DNA from: an uncultured Rhodospirillaceae bacterium
GTDB lineage: Bacteria > Pseudomonadota > Alphaproteobacteria > Rhodospirillales > Magnetospirillaceae
Direction of reading: 5' to 3'
NCBI GenBank assembly: GCA_903941105.1
Contig: CAJANL010000249.1
Location: 1 to 35,054 of the forward strand
Length of the DNA stretch: 35,054 bases
Made by a program: the position numbers and the translations under genes
Notes under the pieces: generated by a model
Database searches by the model: none
What the model was told of the DNA's origin: nothing
The model's input: only the letters and a program-made list of their open reading frames with translations
In this document: positions 1 to 10,006 of the stretch, piece after piece
Layout: the number at the start of each line of letters is the position of its first letter
Position numbering within the stretch: the stretch's first letter is position 1

Positions 1-2
1 AG

Positions 3-32
3 ACGGGTTGGAAGAACCCGGACTTCAAGTAG
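3..32 (+). CDS. C-terminal end of an upstream gene (possibly nosZ)
   Basis: The frame beginning at base 3 reads TGWKNPDFK and stops at TAG 30-32. A strong hairpin follows at once, which fits the end of a gene. In clade-II nos clusters nosZ lies directly before nosB, so nosZ is the positional guess. Nine residues are too few to recognise a family, and other frames also run off the window edge. The identity is therefore inference from context only. Confidence 0.35.
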   Translation, partial: TGWKNPDFK

Positions 33-42
33 ATCGAAGACA

Positions 43-71
43 GGCGGCGGTGCCATTCAGGCACCGCCGCC
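43..71 (+). terminator. 12-bp perfect hairpin after the upstream gene
   Basis: GGCGGCGGTGCC (43-54) and GGCACCGCCGCC (60-71) are perfect reverse complements around the loop ATTCA. The hairpin starts 10 bases after the upstream stop codon. No T-run follows (the next bases are CACTGCCCC), so it may terminate only partly or may protect the 3' end of the upstream transcript. Partial termination would lower expression of the accessory genes relative to the upstream gene. Confidence 0.6.
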
Positions 72-135
72 CACTGCCCCCCGAAATTCGCATGCGGGCA
101 TCCAAAATACGCAGAGCTTCTGCCTACTAAATCAT

Positions 136-181
136 GTGGTATTCCCAGGTTCGCATTGCGATGCGGACGTCGAAATACCAC
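136..181 (+). promoter_or_regulatory. Two-tier symmetric palindrome in the nos leader
   Basis: The outer arms GTGGTATT (136-143) and AATACCAC (174-181) enclose an inner hairpin CGCAT (152-156), TGCG, ATGCG (161-165). The unpaired gaps between tiers are 8 bases on each side, so the whole element is symmetric. It lies just before the AGGACGAGG ribosome-binding site of the nosB-like gene. It could be an RNA structure controlling translation or a protein-binding site. No TTGAT-N4-ATCAA FNR/NNR box was seen in 33-205. Confidence 0.4.
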
Positions 182-205
182 TCCAGGCCCAGGACGAGGC
201 TCTCA

Positions 206-853
206 ATGCATCCGAAGCACAACGGAAACCCCTTGGTTTACCGCGCCTTGACGGTGGCCGCGATGATCCTCATCGGTTGGGCGTTTTTCTCGCCCATCTG
301 GTGGGTGGCGCTGAAGGCGCCCAACTATCCGCCGCAGACCTTCCCCGATGGTGTGCGCATCCACTTCCACGTCAACGGCGTCTTCAACGGCTGCCAGGAG
401 CGGCCCAAGACCGACAGCATTCACGAGGACGAGGCGCTCGACTGCGTCCACGAGATGAACGTGATCAATCACTTCATCGGCATGGAGCCCATCGAGAAGG
501 GGGCCGCGCTGGAGATCAAGGCCGCGCCGTATCTCTTCTCGCTGGTCGGCGTGATGCTGCTCCTGTTCATGGTGTATGCGGGGCCGTTCTGGTGGGTGCT
601 CCCCCTCTCCGGCATGGTCATACCCCTGGCCTTCGTGGCCGACTACGCCGCCTGGCTGTGGTGGTTCGGCCACAACCTGCACCCCTGGGCGGCGTTCTCG
701 GTCAAGCCGTTCATGCCCACCGTGTTCGGCCAGGGCAAGGTGGCGCAGTTCTTCACCTATTCCTATCCGCATTACGGTTACGGCCTGCTGGTGGCGGCAG
801 CTTTGTTGCTGATCGTGGCGACCCTGTTGCGGCGCAAGCAGTTGAAGGCGTAA
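206..853 (+). CDS. nosB: NosB-like membrane protein of the nos cluster
   Basis: This is a 215-residue integral membrane protein of the type found between nosZ and nosD in clade-II nitrous oxide reductase clusters; its exact role in N2O respiration is not settled. A first membrane segment spans about residues 13-35. A periplasmic loop follows with HFHVNG (53-58), C63, C80 and EMNVINHFIGM (83-93), a His/Met/Cys-rich pattern that could contact copper. Further membrane segments lie at about 108-126, 129-154 and 192-208, and the tail is basic. I chose ATG 206 because AGGACGAGG (191-199) sits 6 bases upstream. An open frame from 134 would add 24 residues without a comparable site. The gene is separated from nosD by a palindrome. 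The symbol rests on gene order and topology, so it is tentative. Confidence 0.7.
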   Translation: MHPKHNGNPLVYRALTVAAMILIGWAFFSPIWWVALKAPNYPPQTFPDGVRIHFHVNGVFNGCQERPKTDSIHEDEALDCVHEMNVINHFIGMEPIEKGAALEIKAAPYLFSLVGVMLLLFMVYAGPFWWVLPLSGMVIPLAFVADYAAWLWWFGHNLHPWAAFSVKPFMPTVFGQGKVAQFFTYSYPHYGYGLLVAAALLLIVATLLRRKQLKA

Positions 854-866
854 CCATCGTTCTTTG

Positions 867-914
867 TCGTCATGCTCGGGCTGGTTCTGGCCCGGGCCGT
901 CTCGGGCATGACGA
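867..914. repeat. REP-like palindrome between nosB and nosD
   Basis: TCGTCATGC (867-875) pairs perfectly with GCATGACGA (906-914), and the pairing continues inward with G-T wobbles. A nested hairpin CGGGC (877-881) / GCCCG (890-894) sits inside. The outer motif CGTCATGCCCG also occurs in the palindrome near 34715, so both may belong to one dispersed intergenic repeat family. It almost fills the 71-base nosB-nosD gap and ends next to the nosD ribosome-binding site. Confidence 0.5.
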
Positions 915-924
915 AGGGAAGAGG

Positions 925-2214
925 ATGTCGAGCATGGGAGTGATCCGTACCGTTCTGGCCGTCGGGCTGGTCCTGGCGGTGCCGCTGGTGGCCATCGCCC
1001 GTGGCGACGCAGGTGGCGGTGATGCGGGCGCGACGCGCGACGCCGCCGAGATTCAGGCGATGATCGACGCCGCCCCCATGGGCGGCGAGATCGCACCGGC
1101 CCCCGGCCTCTATAAGGGGCGGCTGGTGATCGAGAAGCCGGTCGTCCTCGACGGCCGCGGCCAGGTCACCATCGATGCCAGCGGCGAGGGCTCGGTGATC
1201 TGGCTCAAGACCAGCAATGCCACCGTCAAGAACCTGCGGCTGATCAACACCGGGCACGACCACAATGCCGAGGACGCCGGCATCCAGGTGCGCGGCAACA
1301 ACAACGTGCTGAAGGACAATGTCATCGAGGACTGCCTGTTCGGCATCGACATGGAACAGTCCAACGGCAACGTCGTCCGGCGCAACCGCATCACCTCGAA
1401 GAAGCTCGATCTGGGCTTGCGGGGCGACTCGCTGAAGTTGTGGTACTCGAACAACAACATCGTTGAGGAAAACGAGGTCCACGATTCTCGCGATTTCGTG
1501 CTGTGGTATGCGAAGAACAATCAGGTTCGCCGCAATATTTCCACCGGAGGCCGCTATGGCCTGCACTTCATGTTCGCCGCCGACAATGTAATCGAGAATA
1601 ATAAATTCTACGATAATTCGGTTGGTCTTTCGTTGATGTACAACGAGGGCGATATCATCCGCAACAACTACATCGCCAAGTCTACCGGGGCTACCGGCAC
1701 CTGCATCTCGCTGAAGGAAGCGAGCCGTATCGTCATCGAGAACAACGATATCCTATATTGCGCGTTGGGGATCGGCCTCGACGTATCGCCGTTCCAGCCG
1801 GACACCGAAAACCGCATCGCGGCCAACCGCATCTCCTACAACGACATCGCCATCGCCTTCCTCAACGACTGGCGCGACAACGTCTTCAAGGACAACGTGA
1901 TGCAGGGCAACATCACCGAAGTGGTGGTGTTCGGCGGCGGCAGCGCCAAGCGCAATGTCTGGGACGGTAACCGGTGGGAAGACTACGAAGGCTTCGACCG
2001 TGACCGCGACGGCATCGGCGACACGCCGCACCGGGTCTATGGCTATGCCGGCCGGGTGTGGATGGATGTTCCCAACACCCGCTTCTTCAAAGGGACGCCC
2101 CTGCTGGAGGTGCTCGACTTCCTCGACCGCCTGGCTCCGTTCAGCGAGCCGGTGCTATTGCTGGAGGACAAGCATCCGCGTATGGGCGCAACGAGCATCG
2201 AGCGAAAGTCATGA
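925..2214 (+). CDS. nosD: NosD, periplasmic copper-site maturation protein
   Basis: The 429-residue product matches the usual length of NosD, the periplasmic right-handed beta-helix protein that works with the NosFY ABC transporter to assemble the CuZ centre of nitrous oxide reductase. A Sec-type signal peptide is visible (hydrophobic VLAVGLVLAVPLVAIA, cleavage near A-R). The body has repeated N-rich beta-helix (CASH) rungs such as GNNNVLKDNVIEDC and ENEVHDS. A late DRDRDGIGDTPH segment is typical of the family. The start is ATG 925 or ATG 934, because two overlapping purine-rich sites (913-918 and 918-924) suit one each. The long open frame upstream of 925 is only a shadow of nosB. The stop overlaps the nosG start as ATGA. 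Confidence 0.93.
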   Translation: MSSMGVIRTVLAVGLVLAVPLVAIARGDAGGGDAGATRDAAEIQAMIDAAPMGGEIAPAPGLYKGRLVIEKPVVLDGRGQVTIDASGEGSVIWLKTSNATVKNLRLINTGHDHNAEDAGIQVRGNNNVLKDNVIEDCLFGIDMEQSNGNVVRRNRITSKKLDLGLRGDSLKLWYSNNNIVEENEVHDSRDFVLWYAKNNQVRRNISTGGRYGLHFMFAADNVIENNKFYDNSVGLSLMYNEGDIIRNNYIAKSTGATGTCISLKEASRIVIENNDILYCALGIGLDVSPFQPDTENRIAANRISYNDIAIAFLNDWRDNVFKDNVMQGNITEVVVFGGGSAKRNVWDGNRWEDYEGFDRDRDGIGDTPHRVYGYAGRVWMDVPNTRFFKGTPLLEVLDFLDRLAPFSEPVLLLEDKHPRMGATSIERKS

Positions 2215-2957
2215 CCGTCACCAAACCTGTCAATACGCCGAAGCAGAAGACCCGCCGCACCGTCCTACGGTCCATCGCCATGGGGGGGGCGGTGGTGGGG
2301 GCATCGCTGTTCGGCTTCTTCCCGGTGCTCAAGAAGTGGATGCCGCGGCTGCGGCCGCCGGGGGCCATCGACGAGAAGGAATTCCTGGCGGCCTGCATCA
2401 AATGCGGCCAGTGCGTGCAGGTCTGCCCGGTCAAGGCCATCGAGTTGGGTGACCTCGACGAGGGTTTCGGTGTCGGCGCCCCCTATATCGATGTCCGCGC
2501 CCAGGCCTGCGACTTTTCCTGCGATGCGGTGCAGTGCATCCTGGCCTGCCCGACCGGCGCGTTGCAGCACGCCATCAACAAGAAGGAGGAGGTGCGCATG
2601 GGGTTGGCGCGCCTCGACCGTCCCAACCTCTGCCTGGCGCGACAGGGCGTCGGCTGGAAGGGGCCGGCCCGGCCGGCACCGTACAAGGGCGTGCATCGCT
2701 ACATGGAGATCGACCGGTGGAAGCCGGTCCGCCTGGCCGAGTACAACTATGACCTTGAGATTTGCGATCTTTGCGTCCGCGAATGCCCGATTCCCAAGGC
2801 CATCACCCTGGAGCCCATGTCGGCCGATCCCGCCGACAAGCGGCGCACCCCGGTGGTGCACGAGGCCTGTGTCGGCTGCGGCATGTGCGAGATGATCTGT
2901 CCGACCGAACCGGCGGCCATCGTCATCGACATCGCCCGCAAGTGGGGAGGCGTGTGA
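2211..2957 (+). CDS. nosG: NosG, NapG-like 4x[4Fe-4S] ferredoxin
   Basis: This is a 248-residue periplasmic iron-sulfur protein predicted to pass electrons from the NosH quinol dehydrogenase toward nitrous oxide reductase. The N terminus has a twin-arginine signal, TRRTVLR (14-20), followed by a hydrophobic stretch, so it is exported folded. Four ferredoxin clusters are visible: C62/C65/C68/C72, C100/C104/C109/C113, C185/C188/C192 plus a partner Cys, and C220/C223/C226/C230. Its relative NapG plays the same part in periplasmic nitrate reductase systems using menaquinol. The start ATG overlaps the nosD stop, which indicates translational coupling. Clade-II nos clusters carry this gene in place of nosR. 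Confidence 0.9.
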   Translation: MTVTKPVNTPKQKTRRTVLRSIAMGGAVVGASLFGFFPVLKKWMPRLRPPGAIDEKEFLAACIKCGQCVQVCPVKAIELGDLDEGFGVGAPYIDVRAQACDFSCDAVQCILACPTGALQHAINKKEEVRMGLARLDRPNLCLARQGVGWKGPARPAPYKGVHRYMEIDRWKPVRLAEYNYDLEICDLCVRECPIPKAITLEPMSADPADKRRTPVVHEACVGCGMCEMICPTEPAAIVIDIARKWGGV

Positions 2958-3919
2958 TGAGGCTCATCGACTCCCTGAAGCTGATGCTGGGCGCCGCACC
3001 GACGCGGCCCGCCGTGCGCTCCGCCGCCGCCCTGGAGATGGAGGAGAAGAAGCGCGAGGTCAAGGGGCCGGAACGTGCCCGCCAGATCAAGGCCGCCCAC
3101 GCCGAAGGGCACTCCAATAAGTGGCGCAACATCCGCTGGGCGACGCTGATCGGCATCAATCTGCTGTTCGTGCTGTCCTATCGCTTCGACGTCCAGCTGA
3201 TCGAGGGCGCCCTGACCGCGTCGCGCGTCATCGGGTTCCACATGGCCGATCTCAATTCGGCGCTGCAGGTGACGCTGGCCTTCAAGAAGATCCTGGTCAA
3301 TCTGGTGATCGGCACCACCACGGTGCTGATCCTGTGGTGGCTGGTGGGCGGGCGCACGTTCTGTTCCTGGGTCTGCCCCTATCATCTGCTGGCCGAGCTG
3401 GCCGAGAAGCTGCATCTCGCCCTGGCCAAGCGCCGCCTGGTGGTGGATTACACCCTGCACCGCGGTACCCGCACCGTGCTGTACGTGGTCTTCGCCCTGC
3501 TGGCCTTCGTCAGCGGCTATACGGTGTTCGAGGCCATCTCGCCCACCGGCATCCTGTCGCGGGCCCTGATCTACGGGCCGGGGCTGGCGCTGGTGTGGGT
3601 GGGGGGGCTGCTGGTCTATGAGGTGATCTTCATCCGGCGCATGTGGTGCCGCTATATCTGCCCCATCGGCATGACTTACGGCTTCGTGGGGGCGGTTTCA
3701 CCAGTCCGCGTACTGTACAATATGGAGAATTGTCTGAATGAAGGTGATTGTCGCAAGGTTTGTCTGGTTCCACATGTGCTAGAGTGCACCAAGAAGACCT
3801 ATGCCGAGGACGTCAATGTGGCGATCGGCGCCGATTGCACACGCTGCGGCCTGTGCGTCGATGCCTGTCCGACGGGCTCGCTTAAGTTCGACATCAAGGG
3901 ACTGCACAGGCTGTTGTAA
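2957..3919 (+). CDS. nosH: NosH, NapH-like membrane quinol dehydrogenase
   Basis: This 320-residue membrane Fe-S protein is the likely quinol-oxidising partner of NosG. About four to five membrane helices lie between residues 60 and 230. Two CxxxCP motifs occur at membrane edges, C136SWVC140P and C231RYIC235P, as in NapH and NosR. Two C-terminal cysteine clusters follow: C259/C265/C269/C277 and a canonical ferredoxin motif C294/C297/C300/C304. The charged N-terminal segment (27-57) is probably cytoplasmic. The start ATG shares one base with the nosG stop (TGATG). In Wolinella-type clusters cytochrome genes nosC1 and nosC2 sit between nosG and nosH; here they are absent. Confidence 0.9.
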   Translation: MRLIDSLKLMLGAAPTRPAVRSAAALEMEEKKREVKGPERARQIKAAHAEGHSNKWRNIRWATLIGINLLFVLSYRFDVQLIEGALTASRVIGFHMADLNSALQVTLAFKKILVNLVIGTTTVLILWWLVGGRTFCSWVCPYHLLAELAEKLHLALAKRRLVVDYTLHRGTRTVLYVVFALLAFVSGYTVFEAISPTGILSRALIYGPGLALVWVGGLLVYEVIFIRRMWCRYICPIGMTYGFVGAVSPVRVLYNMENCLNEGDCRKVCLVPHVLECTKKTYAEDVNVAIGADCTRCGLCVDACPTGSLKFDIKGLHRLL

Positions 3920-4791
3920 TGATCACTTTTTCGGGCGTTTCGAAGACCTTTCGCCGCCACCGGGTCCTCGACGACGTAAGCCTCACCATCGAGCGGGGGG
4001 AGCGGGTGGCGCTGGTCGGCTCCAACGGCGCCGGCAAGACCACCCTGATCCGCTGCCTGCTGGGCGAGTACACCCATGACGGCGAGGTCCGGGTCGACGG
4101 CATCGCTCCCCGCGCCGATCGCCGCACGGTGCTGTCGCGAGTGGGGTTCGTGCCGCAGATTCCGCCGCCCCTGAAGATGCCGGTGGGCGAGCTGGTGTCG
4201 TTCGCCGCCTCGGTGTGCGGTTCGGACGCCAAGCGCATGGTGGCGGTGGTCGAGGAACTGGGGCTGGACTGGGGGCGCGTCCGTCGGCTGCCCTTCGTCA
4301 AGCTGTCGGGCGGCATGAAGCAGAAGCTGCTGATCGGCATCGCGCTGGGGCGCGACAGCGACCTGCTGATCATGGACGAGCCAGCGGCCAATCTCGATCC
4401 GACGGCGCGCCACATCTTCTTTCACCAGTTGCACGAGCGCAAGGACCGCGCCGTGATGCTGATCACCAGCCACCGCCTTGACGAGGTGGCGGCCCTGGTC
4501 AACCGCGTCGTCGAGATGGATCAGGGCAAGGTGGCGCTGGACGACCGCGTCGCCGACGACGTGGAGATGACCAGCCGCCTGCGCTGTGGCATCATGCTGA
4601 GCCGCCTTGAGCCGGCCTTCGCCAAGTCCATCGGCGAGTGGCACTTCGTTTCGGCCGACGGCGGCCTGACCTGGAGCGGTGAGGTCAACGGCCCCGACCG
4701 CCTGCGCTTCCTCGGCGTGGTGTCGCGCTATGCCGGGCTGGTGGCGAGTTTCGAGATGAAGGAGGCCCGCGCATGTGCCGCCACGGATTGA
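3919..4791 (+). CDS. nosF: NosF, ABC transporter ATPase
   Basis: The 290-residue ATP-binding subunit works with NosY and NosD in supply or assembly of the CuZ site of nitrous oxide reductase. Walker A is GSNGAGKT (34-41), the signature is LSGGMKQ (129-135), Walker B is LLIMDEP (149-155), and the switch histidine lies in ITSH (H185). All catalytic motifs are intact. The extra C-terminal 80 residues are typical of NosF. The start ATG overlaps the nosH stop as TAATG. The 3' end overlaps nosL by 19 bases. Confidence 0.92.
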   Translation: MITFSGVSKTFRRHRVLDDVSLTIERGERVALVGSNGAGKTTLIRCLLGEYTHDGEVRVDGIAPRADRRTVLSRVGFVPQIPPPLKMPVGELVSFAASVCGSDAKRMVAVVEELGLDWGRVRRLPFVKLSGGMKQKLLIGIALGRDSDLLIMDEPAANLDPTARHIFFHQLHERKDRAVMLITSHRLDEVAALVNRVVEMDQGKVALDDRVADDVEMTSRLRCGIMLSRLEPAFAKSIGEWHFVSADGGLTWSGEVNGPDRLRFLGVVSRYAGLVASFEMKEARACAATD

Positions 4792-5249
4792 ACCGGCGTT
4801 CCTTCCTCGGCCTGGTGCCGGGATTGGCGATGGCCGCCTCGGGTTGCGGCGGCCCGGCCACCGGTCCCGGCGAGGTGCGCTGGGGCCGCGAGAACTGCGA
4901 CTATTGCGGCATGATCATCGACGATCCTAAGTTTGCCGCCCAGGTGCGCGGCGGGCCTAACCGTAAGCTGCACAAGTTCGACGACCTGGGCGACGGGGTG
5001 TTGTGGCTGGCCAAACAGCCCTGGGCGGACGATCCCGCCACCGAGTTCTGGGTCGGCAATGTCGAGACCGGCAAGTGGATCGACGGCCGCACCGCCTTCT
5101 ACATCTCGGGCCGGAAGTCGCCCATGGGGCACGGCTACGGCGCGGTGTCCGACAAGCGCGAGGGGGCGCTCGATTTCGCGCAGTTGAAGGCGGTGGTTCA
5201 CTCCACCAGCCGCTGCGAGACCAGTCAGTCGGCGGAGGCGCCGCGATGA
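4773..5249 (+). CDS. nosL: NosL, copper-binding lipoprotein
   Basis: NosL is an outer-membrane-type lipoprotein that binds Cu(I) and delivers it for NosZ maturation. The 158-residue product has an N-terminal NRRSFLG stretch followed by a hydrophobic segment and a lipobox ending AASGC, so the mature lipoprotein would begin at C25. The metal-binding signature C42-D-Y-C45-G-M47 is present just after it. The RRSFLG sequence resembles a Tat signal, which is unusual but not decisive. The start ATG lies inside the end of nosF with an AAGGAGG ribosome-binding site at 4759-4765. The stop overlaps the nosY start (ATGA). Confidence 0.92.
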   Translation: MCRHGLNRRSFLGLVPGLAMAASGCGGPATGPGEVRWGRENCDYCGMIIDDPKFAAQVRGGPNRKLHKFDDLGDGVLWLAKQPWADDPATEFWVGNVETGKWIDGRTAFYISGRKSPMGHGYGAVSDKREGALDFAQLKAVVHSTSRCETSQSAEAPR

Positions 5250-6073
5250 AGGCCTTGCTGATGACCGCCCGGCTCGACGTCACCGAGTCGCTGCGGGCCC
5301 GATGGTTCCTGTTCTACTCGCTGGTGTTCGGCGGCATCGTGGTGCTGCTGTTCGTCTTCGGACTGACCGAGTCGCGCATTCTCGGCTTTACCGGGCTGTC
5401 GCGGCTGCTGGTGACCTATATCCAGCTCTGCGTCGCCATCCTGCCCATTTTCATCCTGATCACCACGGTGCGATCGGTGGCGGGCGACCGCGACGCCGGG
5501 GTGTTCGAATACATGCTGTCGCTGCCGGTCCCCCTCAGCGCCTGGTTCTGGGGCAAGATGATCGGCCGCTTCGTGGTGGTGTTCCTGCCGGTGTTCCTGG
5601 CCATGGCGGCCGCCGCCATCTATGCCGAGATTCGCGGCATCGGGCTGGATTGGAGCCTGTTCCTGGTCTACACCGGGCTGCTGGTGTCGTTGGCGTGGTC
5701 GTTCCTTGGCATCGGCATGCTGATCTCGACGGTGGCGCGTTCGCCCGACGTGGCGCAGACCGGCGCCTTCCTGATCTGGCTGGTGCTGCTGCTGTTCCTC
5801 GACCTCATCCTGCTGGGGGTGATGATCCGCGAGCGGCTGCCGCTCGACCTGATCGTCGCCCTGGCGGTGGCCAATCCGTTGCAGTCGTTCCGCACCGCCG
5901 CCATCCTGCTGTTCGATCCGCAGATGGTGGTGCTGGGGCCGGCGGCCTATGTCATCCTCGACGGGTTGGGGCGCGTCGGCTATCTGGCGTTCGCCATGCT
6001 CTATCCGGTGGTGATCGGCACCGTCTGCGCCGGCATCGGCTATCACCTGTTCCGGCGGGGCGATCTGCCGTGA
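5246..6073 (+). CDS. nosY: NosY, ABC transporter permease
   Basis: The 275-residue product is an ABC-2-type permease with about six membrane helices. It is the membrane partner of NosF, and with NosD it forms the NosDFY complex for CuZ assembly. A cytoplasmic loop between helices 2 and 3 carries the RSVAGDRDAGVFEYMLSLPV region typical of these permeases. The start ATG overlaps the nosL stop, with GGCGGAGGCG just upstream. The frame extends far upstream only as a shadow of nosL. The 3' end shares bases with the GTG start of the next gene, menA, so the operon continues beyond the nos genes. Confidence 0.9.
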   Translation: MKALLMTARLDVTESLRARWFLFYSLVFGGIVVLLFVFGLTESRILGFTGLSRLLVTYIQLCVAILPIFILITTVRSVAGDRDAGVFEYMLSLPVPLSAWFWGKMIGRFVVVFLPVFLAMAAAAIYAEIRGIGLDWSLFLVYTGLLVSLAWSFLGIGMLISTVARSPDVAQTGAFLIWLVLLLFLDLILLGVMIRERLPLDLIVALAVANPLQSFRTAAILLFDPQMVVLGPAAYVILDGLGRVGYLAFAMLYPVVIGTVCAGIGYHLFRRGDLP

Positions 6074-7011
6074 ATCTGGGGACGTCCGTGCCGCCGACAG
6101 GGATTGCGCCCGGCCAGCCGGCGACGCGGTCGGATCAGCCGCCGGCCGGCTGGCGGCTGTGGTGGGTGGCGATCCGGCCGCGTACCCTGACCATCGCGGT
6201 GGCGCCGGTGCTGGCGGGGACGGCGCTGGCGGTGGCCGACACCGGGCGTCTCGACCTTGCTCCCATGGCGGCGGCCCTGTTCGGCGCCGTGGCCATCCAG
6301 GCCGGCACCAATCTCTACAACGACGTCGGCGATGCCCTGCGCGGCGGCGACCAGCCGCTGCGCCAGGGGCCGCCGCGGCTGACCGCGCTGGGCTGGGCCT
6401 CGCCGGCCCGGGTGCGGCGGGCCGCGCTGATCGCCTTCGGACTGGCGGCGCTGGCCGGGCTCTATCTCGCCGCCGTGGGCGGCTGGCCGATCCTGGCCCT
6501 GGGCGCGGCCTCGCTGGTGGCGGGTTGGGCCTATTCCGGCGGCCCCTGGCCCATCGCCTACACCCCCTTGGGCGAGGTCTTCGTCATCGCCTTCTTCGGG
6601 GTGGGTGCGGTGAGCGGCAGCTACTGGTTGCAGGCGCACGCCCTGTCGCCGGCAGCCATGATCTCCGGCGCCGCCCTCGGGCTGGTGGCGGCGGCGGTAC
6701 TGCTGGCCAACAATTATCGCGACATGGAGGCCGACCGACTGGCCGGCCGCCGCACCCTGGCCATCCGCATGGGCTGCGAGCCGTCCAAGGCACTGTACGC
6801 CGTGCTGCTACTGCTGCCCTTTGCCCTGCTGGCCTCGCCCATCGGCCCCGGTTACGGCTGGATCGCTTTGCTGGCGCTGCCCTTGGCCCTGCGCCTGATC
6901 CGGCGCTTCGTCACCGAGGCGCGCGGTCCCGCCTTCAACCTCATCCTCGGCCACACCGCCCGGCTGGAGCTGGTCGTCGCCGCCCTGATCGCGGTGGGCG
7001 TCGGTCTGTGA
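6070..7011 (+). CDS. menA: MenA-type 1,4-dihydroxy-2-naphthoate prenyltransferase
   Basis: This 313-residue UbiA-superfamily membrane enzyme is predicted to attach a polyprenyl chain to dihydroxynaphthoate in menaquinone synthesis. The two Mg/diphosphate motifs are N84-D85-V-G-D88 within NLYNDVGDALRGGDQP, and N215-Y-R-D218-M-E-A-D222 followed by GRRTLAIRMG. Both match MenA (compare E. coli NDYGDAVKGSDKP and NNMRDINSDRENG) rather than UbiA. Eight or so membrane helices are visible. The GTG start at 6070 overlaps the nosY stop; a second GTG at 6088 is also possible. Its place directly behind nosY, in a cluster whose NosGH are of a menaquinol-oxidising type, suggests a dedicated quinone supply; this is inference. 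Confidence 0.85.
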   Translation: MNLGTSVPPTGIAPGQPATRSDQPPAGWRLWWVAIRPRTLTIAVAPVLAGTALAVADTGRLDLAPMAAALFGAVAIQAGTNLYNDVGDALRGGDQPLRQGPPRLTALGWASPARVRRAALIAFGLAALAGLYLAAVGGWPILALGAASLVAGWAYSGGPWPIAYTPLGEVFVIAFFGVGAVSGSYWLQAHALSPAAMISGAALGLVAAAVLLANNYRDMEADRLAGRRTLAIRMGCEPSKALYAVLLLLPFALLASPIGPGYGWIALLALPLALRLIRRFVTEARGPAFNLILGHTARLELVVAALIAVGVGL

Positions 7012-7850
7012 TCACCCAGGCGCTGCTGCCGCTGGCGTTGGCCTTCATCATGTTTGCCATGGGGCTGACCATGCCGCCGGCCGATTTCCGGATGGTGTTC
7101 ACCCGTCCCAAGGCCATGGCGGTGGGGTTGGCCTGCAAGCTGCTGCTGCTGCCCGCCGCCGGTCTGGCGGTGGTCCTGGCCTGGCGGCCCGAGCCCGACT
7201 TCGCCGTCGGCATGGTGATCCTCGCCGCCTGCCCGGCGGGAGTGACTTCCAGCCTTCTCACCCACTGGGGCAAGGGCCGCGCCGCACTGGCCGCCGCCGT
7301 CACCGCGCTCACCAGCCTGGCCGCCGTCGTCACCCTGCCGGCGCTGGCCAATCTCGGGCTGGCGCTGTTCGCCGGCTATGAGCACGCTGTCGAGCTGCCG
7401 GTGGCCAAGATGTGCCTCGGCATCTTCCTGGTGGATACTCTGCCACTCGCCCTCGGGCTGGCATTGCAGATCAGGCGGCCGGCGCTGGCCGAGCGGGCGG
7501 GCAGGGTGGCACGGCCGCTGGCCAACCTGCTGTTTGGCGTCATCGTGGTGGGCGCCTTCGTCAGCCAGGCGGAGACCTTCGCCGCCCATTGGCAGGCGGC
7601 GGTGCCGCCGGCGGTGGCGCTGAATCTCGCCGCCATGGCCCTGGCCTGGGCGGCATCCTCCGCTGCTGGCCTGGAGCCGCGCGACCGCGTCGCGGTGGTG
7701 ATGGAAAACGGCCTGCAGAACGGCGCCCTGGGCATCTTCGTGGCGGTGACGCTGCTGGGCAATCCGGCCATGATGGTGCCGAGCATCGTCTATGCCCTGG
7801 TGATGAACGTCACCGCCCTGGCCTTCATCGCGAAGGTTCGCAGAGCATAG
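7008..7850 (+). CDS. Bile acid:sodium symporter (BASS/SBF) family transporter
   Basis: The 280-residue product has nine to ten hydrophobic segments and family signatures: the N-terminal FIMFAMGLTMPPADF region, the CPAGVTSSLLTHW loop, and ENGLQNGALG near residue 230, where the conserved E and QN bind sodium. The family moves organic anions, including bile acids, keto-acids, pantoate and other carboxylates, with sodium. The substrate here cannot be read from sequence. The GTG start overlaps the menA stop, so it is the last gene of the nos-menA operon. The only other gene nearby is a convergent kinase ending 11 bases away. A link to quinone precursors or carboxylate uptake would be speculation. 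Confidence 0.85.
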   Translation: MITQALLPLALAFIMFAMGLTMPPADFRMVFTRPKAMAVGLACKLLLLPAAGLAVVLAWRPEPDFAVGMVILAACPAGVTSSLLTHWGKGRAALAAAVTALTSLAAVVTLPALANLGLALFAGYEHAVELPVAKMCLGIFLVDTLPLALGLALQIRRPALAERAGRVARPLANLLFGVIVVGAFVSQAETFAAHWQAAVPPAVALNLAAMALAWAASSAAGLEPRDRVAVVMENGLQNGALGIFVAVTLLGNPAMMVPSIVYALVMNVTALAFIAKVRRA

Positions 7851-7861
7851 AGCAGCGTGCC

Positions 7862-9970
<2,109 letters not shown>

Positions 9971-10006
9971 GAAGGGTCCTTATCACGCGGGACAGACTGT
10001 ACAATA

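Noticed and set aside
136..924. Upstream extension of the nosD reading frame
   Set aside because: It overlaps the nosB-like gene in another frame, has low-complexity Arg/Gly-rich sequence, and the signal peptide clearly starts near 925-934.
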